DNA from: Ornithinibacillus sp047228935
GTDB lineage: Bacteria; Bacillota; Bacilli; Bacillales; Amphibacillaceae
DNA length: 64,000 nucleotides
Reading direction: 5' to 3'
Assembly (NCBI RefSeq): GCF_047228935.1
Contig: NZ_JBFEGG010000003.1
Span: 310,001-374,000 of the forward strand
Positions 32,555 to 42,294 of the stretch are shown here, one piece after another (the first letter of the stretch is position 1; every line of letters begins with the position of its first letter). The notes under the pieces are model-generated. The model was given only the letters and a program-made list of their open reading frames with translations. It searched no databases and was not told the origin of the DNA. A program made the position numbers and the translations under genes.

Positions 32555-34135
32555 ATGAATAATATGAGAATCGGTGGATTAGCATCCGGAATTAATACTG
32601 ATGAGATTATCCAAAAATTAATGACAGCAGAACGTATGCCGCTGGATCGAATGCAACAAGACCGTACATTACTAGAATGGCAACGTGATGGTTATCGTGA
32701 AATCTATCAAAAGCTTTATGAAATGGATACCGAATTAATTTTAAATATGAAATACAATAGTACTTATAATTCGAAGTCGGTTAGCTCTTCGAATGATAGT
32801 GCAGTTATAGCAACAGCAAATACTGGGGCATCAAATGGTACATACTCCATCCAAGTAAATCAACTAGCAAAATCAGCAGTAAACATTAGTGAAAGCGGTA
32901 TTGTTGCAGCTGGGAAGACCTTTGACCCTAGTAAGCCAATCAATGACCAACTGGATTCTCTAGTAAATGCAGATGCTTTTAAAACTGGTACTTACGAATT
33001 TTTTACCTTCGATGAAAATGGAAACAAACAACAGCATACTTTTGAGGTTAAAGACGGAGATTCCTTAAACGATATATTAAAAAGAATTACAGATGATAAA
33101 GGAAACAATGTCCGTGCATTCTATGATTCTACTTCTCAAAAAGTTATTCTAGAAACTACTCGTACAGGTAAGTATAATACGTCTGGAGAATTTTTAGGAG
33201 CCGAAATTGGATTTAATTCTTCTACTAATTCTAGCTTTTTCACTGATTTTTTAGGGATTAAAAATGGCGAAAATGTAAATGGGACTTGGCAGAAACGTGA
33301 AACAGATGCTCAGGATGCGGAGTTTATCTATAACGGACTTACTTTAACTTCAAAAACCAATAGTTATACTTTAGGTAATGTTAACTTCGAATTTAAGAAT
33401 GTAACAAAAGGTGAAACGGTAACCCTAACAGTAGACAATAATGTAGATGCAGCCATAGATTCTATTATGGAATTTGTTGATAAATACAATGAAATAGTTG
33501 AATTAATTAACAAATCACAAACAGAAGAACGGTACCGAGATTATAAGCCTTTAACAGATCAACAGAAAGCGGAAATGGAGGATAAGCAAGTTGAGCTATG
33601 GGAAGAGAGGGCCAAAAGTGGGATTCTTCGTGGCGACTCTATTTTAACTTCTGGTCTATCCTCAATGAGACAGAATTGGTATGAAACGGTTCAAACTGGT
33701 GGAGAAATCACTTCATTAACACAAATCGGAATCACTACAACAGCAGATTACATGAACGGTGGAAAGCTTCATGTAGATGAAGAGGAACTGAAAAAGGCTT
33801 TAAGAGAAGATCCGAATGGCGTTTACAAGTTATTCTCAAATTCAACTGAATCTAAAGATGACCCTAGCCGTGGTTTAATCAACCGTTTAGAGGATTCTAT
33901 AGAATCAACAATGAAGCGTATAGAAGAGCGTGCAGGTAAATCAACAAGTACCTTGGATAATTACACATTAGGAAAACGAATTATAGATTTAAATACGAGA
34001 ATATCGGACTTTGAAGACCGTCTAGTATCTATTGAAAATCGGTACTGGCGACAATTTAGTGCAATGGAGCAAGCGATTTCTCGTCTGAATAATCAATCGG
34101 CACAATTGTTATCACAATTTGGCGGTGGAATGTAA
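32555..34135 (+). CDS. fliD: flagellar filament cap protein FliD (HAP2)
   Basis: Cap protein that helps flagellin fold at the filament tip, 526 residues. The N-terminus MRIGGLASGINTDEIIQKLMTAERMPLDRM and the C-terminal ENRYWRQFSAMEQAISRLNNQSAQLLSQFGGG are conserved FliD ends; the middle D2-D3 region is variable, as usual. AGAGGTGATAAAG precedes the ATG. Confidence 0.97.
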   Translation: MNNMRIGGLASGINTDEIIQKLMTAERMPLDRMQQDRTLLEWQRDGYREIYQKLYEMDTELILNMKYNSTYNSKSVSSSNDSAVIATANTGASNGTYSIQVNQLAKSAVNISESGIVAAGKTFDPSKPINDQLDSLVNADAFKTGTYEFFTFDENGNKQQHTFEVKDGDSLNDILKRITDDKGNNVRAFYDSTSQKVILETTRTGKYNTSGEFLGAEIGFNSSTNSSFFTDFLGIKNGENVNGTWQKRETDAQDAEFIYNGLTLTSKTNSYTLGNVNFEFKNVTKGETVTLTVDNNVDAAIDSIMEFVDKYNEIVELINKSQTEERYRDYKPLTDQQKAEMEDKQVELWEERAKSGILRGDSILTSGLSSMRQNWYETVQTGGEITSLTQIGITTTADYMNGGKLHVDEEELKKALREDPNGVYKLFSNSTESKDDPSRGLINRLEDSIESTMKRIEERAGKSTSTLDNYTLGKRIIDLNTRISDFEDRLVSIENRYWRQFSAMEQAISRLNNQSAQLLSQFGGGM

Positions 34136-34168
34136 TTATTTCAATTCTACTAAAAGGAGTTTTACCTT

Positions 34169-34570
34169 ATGGCTTTAAATAAACCATATCAAGCATATCA
34201 GAATAATGCTGTTAACACTGCAACTGGTGGCGAATTAACTCTGATGCTTTATAATGGCTGTATAAAATTCATTAAACAAGCGATAAAAGATATACAAGAT
34301 AATAAAATAGAGTCAAAAAATACGAATATCCAAAAGGCACAAAGAATCATTCAAGAATTAATGATTACATTGGACCAAGAGGTTGAGATTTCTAATCAGA
34401 TTATGCCTTTATATGACTACATGCATCATCGTTTAATGGAGGCAAATATAAAAAATGATGTTAGTATTCTTCAAGAAGTAGAAGGTTTTGTTGTTGATTT
34501 TAGAGATACGTGGAAGCAAGTCATCTTAAAAACAAGACAAAAACAATATGCTCAAGGTGAACATGTATAA
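34169..34570 (+). CDS. fliS: flagellin chaperone FliS
   Basis: A 133-residue helical chaperone that binds the C-terminus of flagellin before export. AYQNNAVNTATGGELTLMLYNGCIKFIKQA is the FliS signature. AAAAGGAG lies upstream. Its last base overlaps the first of the next gene (TAATG). Confidence 0.96.
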   Translation: MALNKPYQAYQNNAVNTATGGELTLMLYNGCIKFIKQAIKDIQDNKIESKNTNIQKAQRIIQELMITLDQEVEISNQIMPLYDYMHHRLMEANIKNDVSILQEVEGFVVDFRDTWKQVILKTRQKQYAQGEHV

Positions 34571-34923
34571 TGAATCGTGTACAACCAATCTATGACATTA
34601 CATTAAAGATGCAACAACTACTTCCTTCTACTACTACATCGAATGATCGTGAATCTGTTATTGAAGAGATTAATAAACTTCTTCTTCAGCGAGGAACGAT
34701 TATGGAAGAAGCGAAAGAGCCATATACTAAAGAAGAGTTAGAGACAGGGAATAAACTTCTTCTGTTAAATAAAGATGTTGAACAAAAGCTTAACCTTCTA
34801 TTCCAAGGCTTAAAAGCAGAAATGAAACAAGTAAAAAAACAAAAAAACTCCAATCTTAAATACACCAATCCATATGATAAAGTACAGACGAACGATGGAA
34901 TGTTTATGGATAAGCGTAAATAA
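34570..34923 (+). CDS. fliT: FliT-like flagellar protein
   Basis: A 117-residue helical, charged protein in the fliT position directly after fliS. The KLLLLNKDVEQKLNLLFQGLKAEMKQVKKQKN segment fits the FliT C-terminal helix. FliT is a FliD chaperone. Similarity within this family is low, so position carries most of the evidence. Overlap with fliS implies translational coupling. Confidence 0.85.
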   Translation: MNRVQPIYDITLKMQQLLPSTTTSNDRESVIEEINKLLLQRGTIMEEAKEPYTKEELETGNKLLLLNKDVEQKLNLLFQGLKAEMKQVKKQKNSNLKYTNPYDKVQTNDGMFMDKRK

Positions 34924-34931
34924 ATGATTAG

Positions 34932-35044
34932 GTTGTCCCAATATTAAAAAGTTTGAAATTTTAATCCGAATAATACGCTGAACTAGCTGTTTCAGTGCGA
35001 ATTATTCGGATATTTTTATTTACCATAATACCACTTGGGACAAC
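34932..35044. repeat. 113-bp segment flanked by perfect 10-bp inverted repeats, containing a terminator
   Basis: GTTGTCCCAA at 34932-34941 and TTGGGACAAC at 35035-35044 are exact complements. Between them lies the terminator of the fliD operon. Similar GTTGTCCCAA-type ends occur on some insertion sequences, so this could be a small MITE-like remnant; no target-site duplication is visible. Confidence 0.45.
34964..35018 (+). terminator. terminator after the fliD-fliS-fliT operon
   Basis: ATCCGAATAAT / ATTATTCGGAT with an inner GCTGAA / TTCAGT extension, followed by ATTTTTATT. Confidence 0.88.
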
Positions 35045-35221
35045 TTCTTTTTATTTTGGAATGTACTAAATTATGATGTAGGAGAGGTAAGTCATTAGAC
35101 CTAGCAACCAGTATATAACGAGATTTTTTAATTGTAAGTAAATAAATTGTAAATACGTCTACACCATATGTATCAAGAGATTTGATTGTATTTGATAAGG
35201 CTGTGTTTACAAAATGGACAA

Positions 35222-35247
35222 GTTTAGGCAGGAATTTTAATGGGAAG
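35222..35247 (+). promoter_or_regulatory. possible sigma-B-type promoter of hpf
   Basis: GTTTAG, 14 bases, then GGGAAG resembles the sigma-B consensus GTTTAA-N13-15-GGGTAT. The B. subtilis homologue of the gene is sigma-B/sigma-H controlled. A TATAAT at 35253-35258 may be a separate vegetative -10. The remaining ~180 bases of this gap (from 35045) show nothing else. Confidence 0.4.
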
Positions 35248-35289
35248 TATAGTATAATATATACAAAGGTAGAAAAGGAGTGACACTTT

Positions 35290-35838
35290 ATGAAATTCAA
35301 CATTCGTGGTGAGAATCTTACGGTAACAGAAGCAATTCGAGAGTACGTAGAAAAGAAGATTGGTAAGCTTGAAAAGTATTTTGAGAGCCCATTAACATCA
35401 GATGTACATGTGAATTTAAGTGTCTACAACAATCAACAACGTATCGAGGTAACAGTACCAATGACTAGTCTATTACTAAGAGCGGAAGTCGAGCATATGG
35501 ATTTATATGCTGCTATTGACTTAGTAGTAGATAAGCTAGAAAGACAAATTCGAAAATATAAAACTAAAGTTAATCGTAAAGTCCGTCAGAACAGTACTCC
35601 GAGTTTTGTAGCATCTAGCTTAGCAGAAAAGTTAGATGAGGTGGAAGAATCAGATGAAATTGAAATCGTGAGAACAAAACGATTTGATTTAAAGCCTATG
35701 GACTCAGAAGAGGCGGTTCTACAGATGGATATGTTAGGACACGCATTCTATGTTTTCGAAAATGCCGTTACTGGTGATACTAATGTTGTCTACCGCCGTA
35801 AAGATGGAAAATACGGTTTAATTGAACCAAATAATTAA
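35290..35838 (+). CDS. hpf: long-form ribosome hibernation promoting factor
   Basis: A 182-residue protein (the long form) that dimerises 70S ribosomes in stationary phase or stress. The N-terminal S30AE domain starts MKFNIRGENLTVTEAIREYVEKKIGKLEKYF; the C-terminal dimerisation domain contains RTKRFDLKPMDSEEAVLQMDMLGHAFYVFENA near residues 125-160. AAAAGGAGTGACAC precedes the ATG. It occupies the same position before secA as in B. subtilis (yvyD). Confidence 0.96.
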   Translation: MKFNIRGENLTVTEAIREYVEKKIGKLEKYFESPLTSDVHVNLSVYNNQQRIEVTVPMTSLLLRAEVEHMDLYAAIDLVVDKLERQIRKYKTKVNRKVRQNSTPSFVASSLAEKLDEVEESDEIEIVRTKRFDLKPMDSEEAVLQMDMLGHAFYVFENAVTGDTNVVYRRKDGKYGLIEPNN

Positions 35839-35853
35839 TAAAATAAAACTACT

Positions 35854-35884
35854 GGCGATCTCAAATCTTGAGATCGCCTTTTGA
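35854..35884 (+). terminator. intrinsic terminator after hpf
   Basis: Perfect 11-bp stem GGCGATCTCAA / TTGAGATCGCC, 3-nt loop, then TTTTGAATTT. Confidence 0.9.
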
Positions 35885-36100
35885 ATTTAATATAGAATTT
35901 TCAAATTAAATGCAATGTGATGTAGTTGGCATAAGCAATTAAGTAGTGTTATTATTTATAATATAAATGGTATTATAGGTACAGTATTGAAGAAAAATGG
36001 ATAGTGAACCTAATATTAAAAAATTTATAAAATAGTTAAATAAGTGGTGTCTCATTATAAGATTCACACTAGTTCACTATTAGGATCGAGGGGCGTAACG

Positions 36101-38611
36101 ATGGCAGGTTTTCTAAATAAAATTTTTGATGGGAATAAAAAACAATTAAATCGTATTCAAAGTATAGTAGATCAAATTGAATCCATGGAATCTGATATGG
36201 AGCAGTTATCAGATAGTCAGTTAAAACAAAAAACAGAAGAATTTAAATCACGATATGCTAATGGTGAAAGCTTGGATGATTTATTAGTTGAAGCGTATGC
36301 GGTAGTTCGTGAGGCATCTAAGCGTGTATTAAATATGCGACCATTTCCAGTCCAGTTAATTGGTGCTATTGTACTTCATGAAGGAAATATTGCTGAGATG
36401 AAAACTGGGGAAGGGAAAACTTTAGCATCCACAATGCCAGCATACTTAAATGCAATTTCTGGACAAGGTGTTCATGTTATTACGGTAAATGAATACTTGG
36501 CTGACCGTGACTCTAAACAAATGGGGCAATTATTTGAATTTCTAGGATTAACCGTTGGATTAAATACAAATGGCCTAACTAAAGAAGAAAAGCGTGAAGC
36601 ATACCTAGCTGATATTACCTATGGTACGAACAATGAATTTGGTTTTGATTACCTACGTGATAATATGGTTCTTTACAAAGAGCAAATGGTTCAACGTCCA
36701 TTAAACTTTGCAGTAATTGATGAGGTTGACTCCATTTTAATTGATGAAGCTAGAACACCATTAATTATCTCCGGTTCAGCGCAGAAGTCTGCGTCCCTAT
36801 ATACGCAGGCAAATTCTTTTGTTAGTACATTAAAGCGTGATGAGGATTATACGTATGATGAAAAAACAAAAGGAACACAGCTAACTGAAGAGGGTATAAA
36901 TAAAGCGGAAAAATATTTTAATGTAGATAACCTTTTTGATTTAAATCATGTAACATTGACACACCATATTGGTCAAGCTTTACGCGCACACGTTGCGATG
37001 CACCGTGATACAGACTATGTTGTAGAAGATGGTGAAGTTGTAATCGTTGACCAATTTACAGGTCGTTTGATGAAAGGTCGTCGATATAGTGATGGATTAC
37101 ACCAAGCTATAGAGGCGAAGGAAGGCTTGAAAATTCAAAATGAAAGTATGACACTTGCTTCGATTACTTTCCAGAACTACTTCCGCATGTACAATAAGTT
37201 AGCTGGTATGACTGGTACAGCGAAAACGGAAGAAGAGGAATTTCGCAGTATTTACAATATGAATGTTGTAGCAATTCCAACGAATAAACCGGTTGCTCGT
37301 GTAGACTATCCGGATAAAATTTACAAAACAATAAATGGTAAGTTTAAAGCAGTAGTAGAAGACATTAAAGAACGTTATCAAAAAGGACAACCGGTACTAG
37401 TTGGTACTGTTGCAGTTGAGACGTCAGAATTAATCTCTCAATACTTGAAAAAAGCAGGCGTAAAACATAATGTTTTAAACGCAAAAAACCATTTTCGTGA
37501 AGCGGAAATTATTGAACAGGCTGGACAAAAAGGTGCTGTAACTATTGCAACAAACATGGCAGGTCGTGGTACAGACATTAAGCTTGGAGAAGGTGTACTA
37601 GAGCTTGGTGGTCTAGCAGTAATTGGTACAGAGCGCCATGAATCAAGACGTATTGATAATCAGTTGCGTGGACGTTCTGGACGTCAAGGTGATCCAGGTA
37701 TGTCTCAATTCTATTTATCAATGGAAGATGAATTGATGCGTCGTTTTGGTTCAGATAACCTTAGAAATATGATGGATAAAATGGGAATGGATGATTCCCA
37801 ACCTATTGTGAATAAATTCGTCTCACGTGCTGTTGAATCCGCACAAAAACGTGTAGAAGGGAATAACTATGATGCACGTAAGAATGTTTTAGCATATGAT
37901 GATGTATTAAGAGAACAACGCGAAATTATTTATAAACAGCGTTTTGAAGTGATTGATGCGGAAGGAAATGAACTCCGCACGATTATTGAAAACATGATTA
38001 GTTCTTCTTTAGAACGTGTAATTAATACACATACACAAGATGATGAAGAAAAATGGGATCTGCAAGCTATTGTAGAATATGTACAAGGTAACTTGTTAGA
38101 GCAAGATTCACTAACAGTTGATGACTTAAAAGGTAAAGAAACAGAAGAAATTCATGAACTTATTATAGAAAAAGTTCGTGCTCGCTATGATAAGAAAGAG
38201 GAAGAACTTTCTGAAGAACAAATGCGTGAATTTGAAAAAGTTATTTTACTTCGAACTGTTGACACGAAATGGATGGATCACATCGACCAAATGGACCAGC
38301 TTCGTCAAGGAATCCATTTAAGAGCATATGGTCAAAACGATCCACTACGTGAATATCAGTTAGAAGGATTTGCAATGTTTGAAGCGATGGTGGAAAGCAT
38401 TGAAGAGGAAGTGTCACGTTATATTATGAAAGCAGAAATTCGTGATAACTTACAACGTCAAGCAGTAGTGAAAAATACACAAGCAGTATCCGGTGGCGGT
38501 GAAGAGAAGAAAAAAGCACGCAAACCATATGTGAAAAAAGAAGACGTCGGTAGAAACGACCCATGCCCATGCGGCAGCGGCAAAAAATATAAAAACTGCC
38601 ACGGCCAATAA
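36101..38611 (+). CDS. secA: preprotein translocase ATPase SecA
   Basis: Motor ATPase that drives protein export through SecYEG. From ATG 36101 it is 836 residues, near the usual 841. Walker A KTGEGKT lies at ~101-107, Walker B VIDEVDSILIDEARTPLI near 209, MTGTAKTEEEEF, TNMAGRGTDIKLG, and the C-terminal zinc SEC-C motif CPCGSGKKYKNCHGQ. An in-frame GTG at 36044 would add 19 residues not seen in SecA; GAGGGGCGTAACG upstream supports 36101. Confidence 0.98.
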   Translation: MAGFLNKIFDGNKKQLNRIQSIVDQIESMESDMEQLSDSQLKQKTEEFKSRYANGESLDDLLVEAYAVVREASKRVLNMRPFPVQLIGAIVLHEGNIAEMKTGEGKTLASTMPAYLNAISGQGVHVITVNEYLADRDSKQMGQLFEFLGLTVGLNTNGLTKEEKREAYLADITYGTNNEFGFDYLRDNMVLYKEQMVQRPLNFAVIDEVDSILIDEARTPLIISGSAQKSASLYTQANSFVSTLKRDEDYTYDEKTKGTQLTEEGINKAEKYFNVDNLFDLNHVTLTHHIGQALRAHVAMHRDTDYVVEDGEVVIVDQFTGRLMKGRRYSDGLHQAIEAKEGLKIQNESMTLASITFQNYFRMYNKLAGMTGTAKTEEEEFRSIYNMNVVAIPTNKPVARVDYPDKIYKTINGKFKAVVEDIKERYQKGQPVLVGTVAVETSELISQYLKKAGVKHNVLNAKNHFREAEIIEQAGQKGAVTIATNMAGRGTDIKLGEGVLELGGLAVIGTERHESRRIDNQLRGRSGRQGDPGMSQFYLSMEDELMRRFGSDNLRNMMDKMGMDDSQPIVNKFVSRAVESAQKRVEGNNYDARKNVLAYDDVLREQREIIYKQRFEVIDAEGNELRTIIENMISSSLERVINTHTQDDEEKWDLQAIVEYVQGNLLEQDSLTVDDLKGKETEEIHELIIEKVRARYDKKEEELSEEQMREFEKVILLRTVDTKWMDHIDQMDQLRQGIHLRAYGQNDPLREYQLEGFAMFEAMVESIEEEVSRYIMKAEIRDNLQRQAVVKNTQAVSGGGEEKKKARKPYVKKEDVGRNDPCPCGSGKKYKNCHGQ

Positions 38612-38619
38612 TCATCCCA

Positions 38620-38655
38620 AAAACGGTCTGACCCCAACCGGAGTCAGGCCGTTTT
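38620..38655 (+). terminator. terminator after secA
   Basis: AAAACGGTCTGAC / GTCAGGCCGTTTT stem (one wobble) with a 10-nt loop. Confidence 0.85.
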
Positions 38656-38755
38656 GAAGGAATTGAGGCAGCGGAATGTATTCGGACTGCGGTCTTGCCT
38701 TAATAGTTGGACAAGAAATAAAATTTATCAATTATATCTTAAGAGGTGAACATTA

Positions 38756-39854
38756 ATGGAATTTAACGAAATCAAAACAGAACTAGACCATATAAACAAC
38801 CGCATAGCGGAATTTAGGGGGTCTCTTTGACTTAGATGCAAAGAATGCTCGCATCCAAGAACTAGAACATGACATGACTGCCCCGGGATTCTGGGACGAC
38901 CAAGCATTAGCCCAAACTGTAATAAACGAAGCAAACGGCTTAAAAAACTTCGTAAACAGCTTCGAATCAATAAACAATCGATATGAAGACTTAGAAGTAA
39001 CATATGAACTAGCAAAAGAAGAAAACGACCAAGAATTACTAACCGAGCTAGAAGAAGAACTTCAATCATTAAAAAAAGACATTAACGATTTTGAATTGCA
39101 AATGCTACTTAGTGAGCCATATGATGCAAATAATGCAATTTTAGAACTTCACCCAGGTGCTGGTGGGACTGAATCACAAGATTGGGCAAGCATGCTCCTT
39201 CGAATGTATCAACGCTGGGCAGACCAACATAATTTTTCAGTAGAAACTTTAGATTATCTTCCTGGAGAAGAAGCTGGAGTAAAAAGTGTCACTTTACTAA
39301 TAAAAGGACATAATGCATATGGCTACTTAAAGGCAGAAAAAGGTGTCCATCGTTTAGTTCGTATTTCACCATTTGATTCTTCAGGACGTAGACATACATC
39401 ATTCGTTTCTTGTGATGTTACTCCGGAAATGAATGATGATGTGGACATTGAAATCCGGAATGAAGATATAAAGGTTGATACGTATAGGGCAAGTGGTGCT
39501 GGTGGACAGCATATTAATACCACAGATTCTGCTGTTCGTATTACCCATATACCAACAAATACTGTAGTAACATGTCAAAATGAACGTTCGCAAATTAAAA
39601 ACCGTGAAGCAGCGATGAAGATGCTAAAATCAAAGCTTTACCAACTAGAAATCGAAAAGCAACAACAAGAACTAGCTCAGATTCGCGGAGAACAAAAAGA
39701 AATTGGATGGGGAAGCCAAATACGTTCCTATGTATTCCATCCATATTCCATGGTTAAAGATCACCGTACGAATGTAGAAGTTGGAAATACGCAAGCTGTA
39801 ATGGATGGAGACTTAGACCCATTTATTGATGCCTATTTACGAGCACAGTTATAA
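38756..39854 (+). CDS. prfB: peptide chain release factor 2, with programmed +1 frameshift
   Basis: Reads UGA and UAA stop codons and releases the peptide. The start ATG 38756 opens a 24-codon frame ending in CTT then an in-frame TGA at 38828-38830. A shift of +1 there (CTT TGA C) joins the main frame from 38829 and gives about 365 residues, the standard size. AGGGGG six bases before the shift site is the internal SD stimulator. GGQ lies in SGAGGQHINTTDSAVRITH and the stop-recognition SPF in RISPFDSSGRRHTSF. AAGAGGTGAA precedes the ATG. Confidence 0.97.
38815..38831 (+). promoter_or_regulatory. prfB programmed frameshift site
   Basis: AGGGGG-TCT-CTT-TGA-C matches the universal autoregulatory site: low RF2 slows reading of TGA, ribosomes slip by +1 and make more RF2. 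Confidence 0.97.
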
Positions 39855-40020
39855 AACCTACGATAATAAAATTTAAAAATTTGTCAAAAAGCGGTATAAA
39901 GCTAGATAAATATTGATTTTTACCCAATATGTGGCAATTTTGTGGCTGGTATATTTAGCTTTTAGGGATATACTAAAAACTGTATATGTTAATCGAATTC
40001 CATGATTGGGGGATTAAAAA

Positions 40021-40374
40021 ATGAAGAAATGGTTATTTGCAATTTTATTTGGTACTGTCTTAGCACTAGGTGCATGTGGTGGTGAAGACGAAGCAGATGA
40101 TAATGGTTCAGTAAATGATTCTGGTCAAACTGATGGTGGGGAAGCAGTAGCATCGGCAGAAAGCATTTATGAAGCCAATTGTGCTGCATGTCATGGAGCT
40201 AATCTAGCAGGTGGAGCAGGTGCTGATTTAACACAAATCGGTGCAGAATATTCCTCAGAAGAATTGCATGACATTATCGCAAATGGTAAAGATGGTGGAA
40301 TGCCTGCGTTTTCAGATAGACTTTCTGATGAAGAGATTCAGACACTTTCTGATTGGTTAGCAGAAAAGAAATAA
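40021..40374 (+). CDS. cccB: membrane-anchored cytochrome c551
   Basis: A small lipoprotein c-type cytochrome of the respiratory chain, 117 residues. Lipobox LGAC gives Cys19 as lipid site; an acidic linker follows; then the haem motif CAACH (Cys54, Cys57, His58) and axial Met94 in GGMPAF. Size and order after prfB match B. subtilis CccB. The ATG has TTGGGGGATTAAAA. Confidence 0.95.
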   Translation: MKKWLFAILFGTVLALGACGGEDEADDNGSVNDSGQTDGGEAVASAESIYEANCAACHGANLAGGAGADLTQIGAEYSSEELHDIIANGKDGGMPAFSDRLSDEEIQTLSDWLAEKK

Positions 40375-40384
40375 AATGTATTAT

Positions 40385-40426
40385 AAAAAAGCCTAAGCTA
40401 AAGGATCTTTAGCTTAGGCTTTTTTA
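40385..40426 (+). terminator. strong, symmetric terminator after cccB
   Basis: GCCTAAGCTAAA / TTTAGCTTAGGC with A-run before and T-run after, so it could work on either strand. The ~200 bases to ftsE hold a TATAAT at 40557-40562 as probable -10. Confidence 0.92.
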
Positions 40427-40624
40427 TTTGAATTAAAACCCATACTAATTACCTATATTTCCAACTCCTTAGCACTCTTCTACAAAATCCGCTTGTTTTT
40501 TACTTTTGAAATATAAATGTAATATTTTTTTGTCAAAAAAAGTTGTTGAATGATGTTATAATGTAAAAGAAACTTGTACAAAATAAGACTTTTTGACTAA
40601 CTTTAAATATAAAGGTGATAATAA

Positions 40625-41311
40625 ATGATACTAATGAAGGACTTATATAAGACGTATGATAATGGCGTTACAGCTTTAAACGGGATTAATGTCGAAATTG
40701 ATCAAGGTGAATTTGTATATATCGTAGGACCATCAGGTGCTGGTAAGTCATCTTTTATCAAGTTAATGTACCGTGAGATTAAGCCTACCAAAGGACAAAT
40801 TTATATCAACAATAAAGATGTAAGTGAAATAAAGGAAAAAGAAGTACCTTTACTTCGTAGAAGCATGGGTGTTATCTTCCAGGATTTCCGCTTACTTCCT
40901 AAACTATCTATCTATGAAAATGTCGCTTTTGCGTTAGAGGTTATTGAAGAATCTCCTCGTAATATTCGTAAACGTGTAATGGAAGTATTGGATTTAGTAG
41001 GTCTTAAGAATAAAGCAAGATTCTTTCCTAGAGAATTGTCAGGTGGAGAGCAACAACGTGTTTCCATCGCTCGTGCTATTGTTAATCATCCGAAAATTGT
41101 TATTGCTGATGAGCCGACAGGTAACTTAGACCCAGAGACTTCTTGGGAAATTATGCGTGTATTTGAAGAAATTAATAACAGTGGAACAACGATTCTAATG
41201 GCAACACATAGTAAGGAAATCGTAAATAAGATTAAGAAGCGTGTTATTGCAATTGAAGATGGCATGATTGTGAGAGACGAACATCGAGGTGATTACGGTT
41301 ATGAAAGCTAG
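40625..41311 (+). CDS. ftsE: cell-division ABC transporter ATPase FtsE
   Basis: ATPase partner of FtsX, controlling peptidoglycan hydrolases during growth or division, 228 residues. Walker A GPSGAGKSS, signature LSGGEQQRV and Walker B VIADEPTGNLDP are intact; GVIFQDFRLLP is the FtsE Q-loop. AAAGGTGATAATAA precedes the ATG. It overlaps ftsX by 11 bases. Confidence 0.97.
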   Translation: MILMKDLYKTYDNGVTALNGINVEIDQGEFVYIVGPSGAGKSSFIKLMYREIKPTKGQIYINNKDVSEIKEKEVPLLRRSMGVIFQDFRLLPKLSIYENVAFALEVIEESPRNIRKRVMEVLDLVGLKNKARFFPRELSGGEQQRVSIARAIVNHPKIVIADEPTGNLDPETSWEIMRVFEEINNSGTTILMATHSKEIVNKIKKRVIAIEDGMIVRDEHRGDYGYES

Positions 41312-42194
41312 AACAATCAAAAGACATTTTCGTGAAGGTCTAAAAAACATCTACCGTAATGGCTGGATGACCGTTGCTTCAGTTGGTGCTGTAACAGTAA
41401 CTTTACTTTTAGTTGGTGCATTTTTAGGTTTAATTTTAAACCTTAACCATATGGCAAAGAAAATCGAGGAAGATGTAGTTGTTAAAGTCTTAATTGATTT
41501 GGCTGCCGATGATGAACAAGTAATTGCATTACGTGAAGAAATAGAGAAACTTCCTGGTGTTGAGAGTATTGTATTTTCATCTAAAGATGAAGAGCTTGAC
41601 AGCTTAATTGAAAGCATGGGTGAAGGTGGAGAAGTTTGGGCTTTATATGAACAAGATAACCCATTAAACCATGCTTACATTATTAAAGCGGAAGATCCAC
41701 ATAACACACAGGCAATAGCAGATGCAGTTGGAAAAATGGATTCTGTAGATTCTGTAACCTATGGAGAAGATGTTGCTCAGAATCTGTTTAAGTTTACAGA
41801 TTACGCAAGAACAATTGGGGTCATTTTAATTGCTGGTTTAGTATTAACTGCTATTTTCTTAATCTCCAATACAATTAAGCTAACTATAATGGCTAGAAGT
41901 ACAGAGATTGGAATTATGAAATTAGTAGGAGCAACCAATGGTTTTATCCGTGGGCCATTCTTTGTTGAGGGGCTTTTGTTAGGTGTCTTTGGTGCAGTTT
42001 TACCAATTGGAGCTGTACTAGGTGGATATAAACTTATTGAATCTAGTATTTCTGGAATGACTTCAATAGGCTTTGTAGAGGTATTGCCGTTTAATCCATT
42101 TGCATGGCAATTATCTTTAATTATACTAGTGATTGGTGCTGGTATCGGTATTTGGGGAAGTCTAATGAGTGTCCGTAAGTTCTTAAAAGTTTAA
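41301..42194 (+). CDS. ftsX: cell-division ABC transporter permease FtsX
   Basis: Four-span membrane partner of FtsE, about 297 residues. The N-terminus KRHFREGLKNIYRNGWMTVASVGAVTVTLLLVG, a ~120-residue extracellular loop, then three spans (last ~130 residues, with TIKLTIMARSTEIGIMKLVGATNGFIRGPF) are typical. ATG 41301 with GAGGTGAT 7 bases ahead is preferred to GTG 41289. It probably signals to the M23 protein encoded next. Confidence 0.96.
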   Translation: MKARTIKRHFREGLKNIYRNGWMTVASVGAVTVTLLLVGAFLGLILNLNHMAKKIEEDVVVKVLIDLAADDEQVIALREEIEKLPGVESIVFSSKDEELDSLIESMGEGGEVWALYEQDNPLNHAYIIKAEDPHNTQAIADAVGKMDSVDSVTYGEDVAQNLFKFTDYARTIGVILIAGLVLTAIFLISNTIKLTIMARSTEIGIMKLVGATNGFIRGPFFVEGLLLGVFGAVLPIGAVLGGYKLIESSISGMTSIGFVEVLPFNPFAWQLSLIILVIGAGIGIWGSLMSVRKFLKV

Positions 42195-42199
42195 ATTAT

Positions 42200-42236
42200 A
42201 AGGGACAAGCTATCAGTAAAGGTAGCTGTCTCTTTA
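42200..42236 (+). terminator. hairpin between ftsX and the M23 gene
   Basis: GGGACAAGCTA / TAGCTGTCTC imperfect stem followed by TTTACG; probably a partial terminator. Confidence 0.65.
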
Positions 42237-42294
42237 CGAATTTACATATTTAATTAATAGATTAATAGATTACTTGATGGTAGGGGGAAGATGA

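Noticed and set aside
38728..39069. Minus-strand frames across the start of prfB
   Set aside because: They oppose a gene with clear function, have repetitive Leu/Arg/Ser composition from AT-rich codons, and lack ribosome sites.
38756..39854. prfB as a frameshifted pseudogene
   Set aside because: The in-frame TGA is the programmed frameshift site and the downstream frame is complete.
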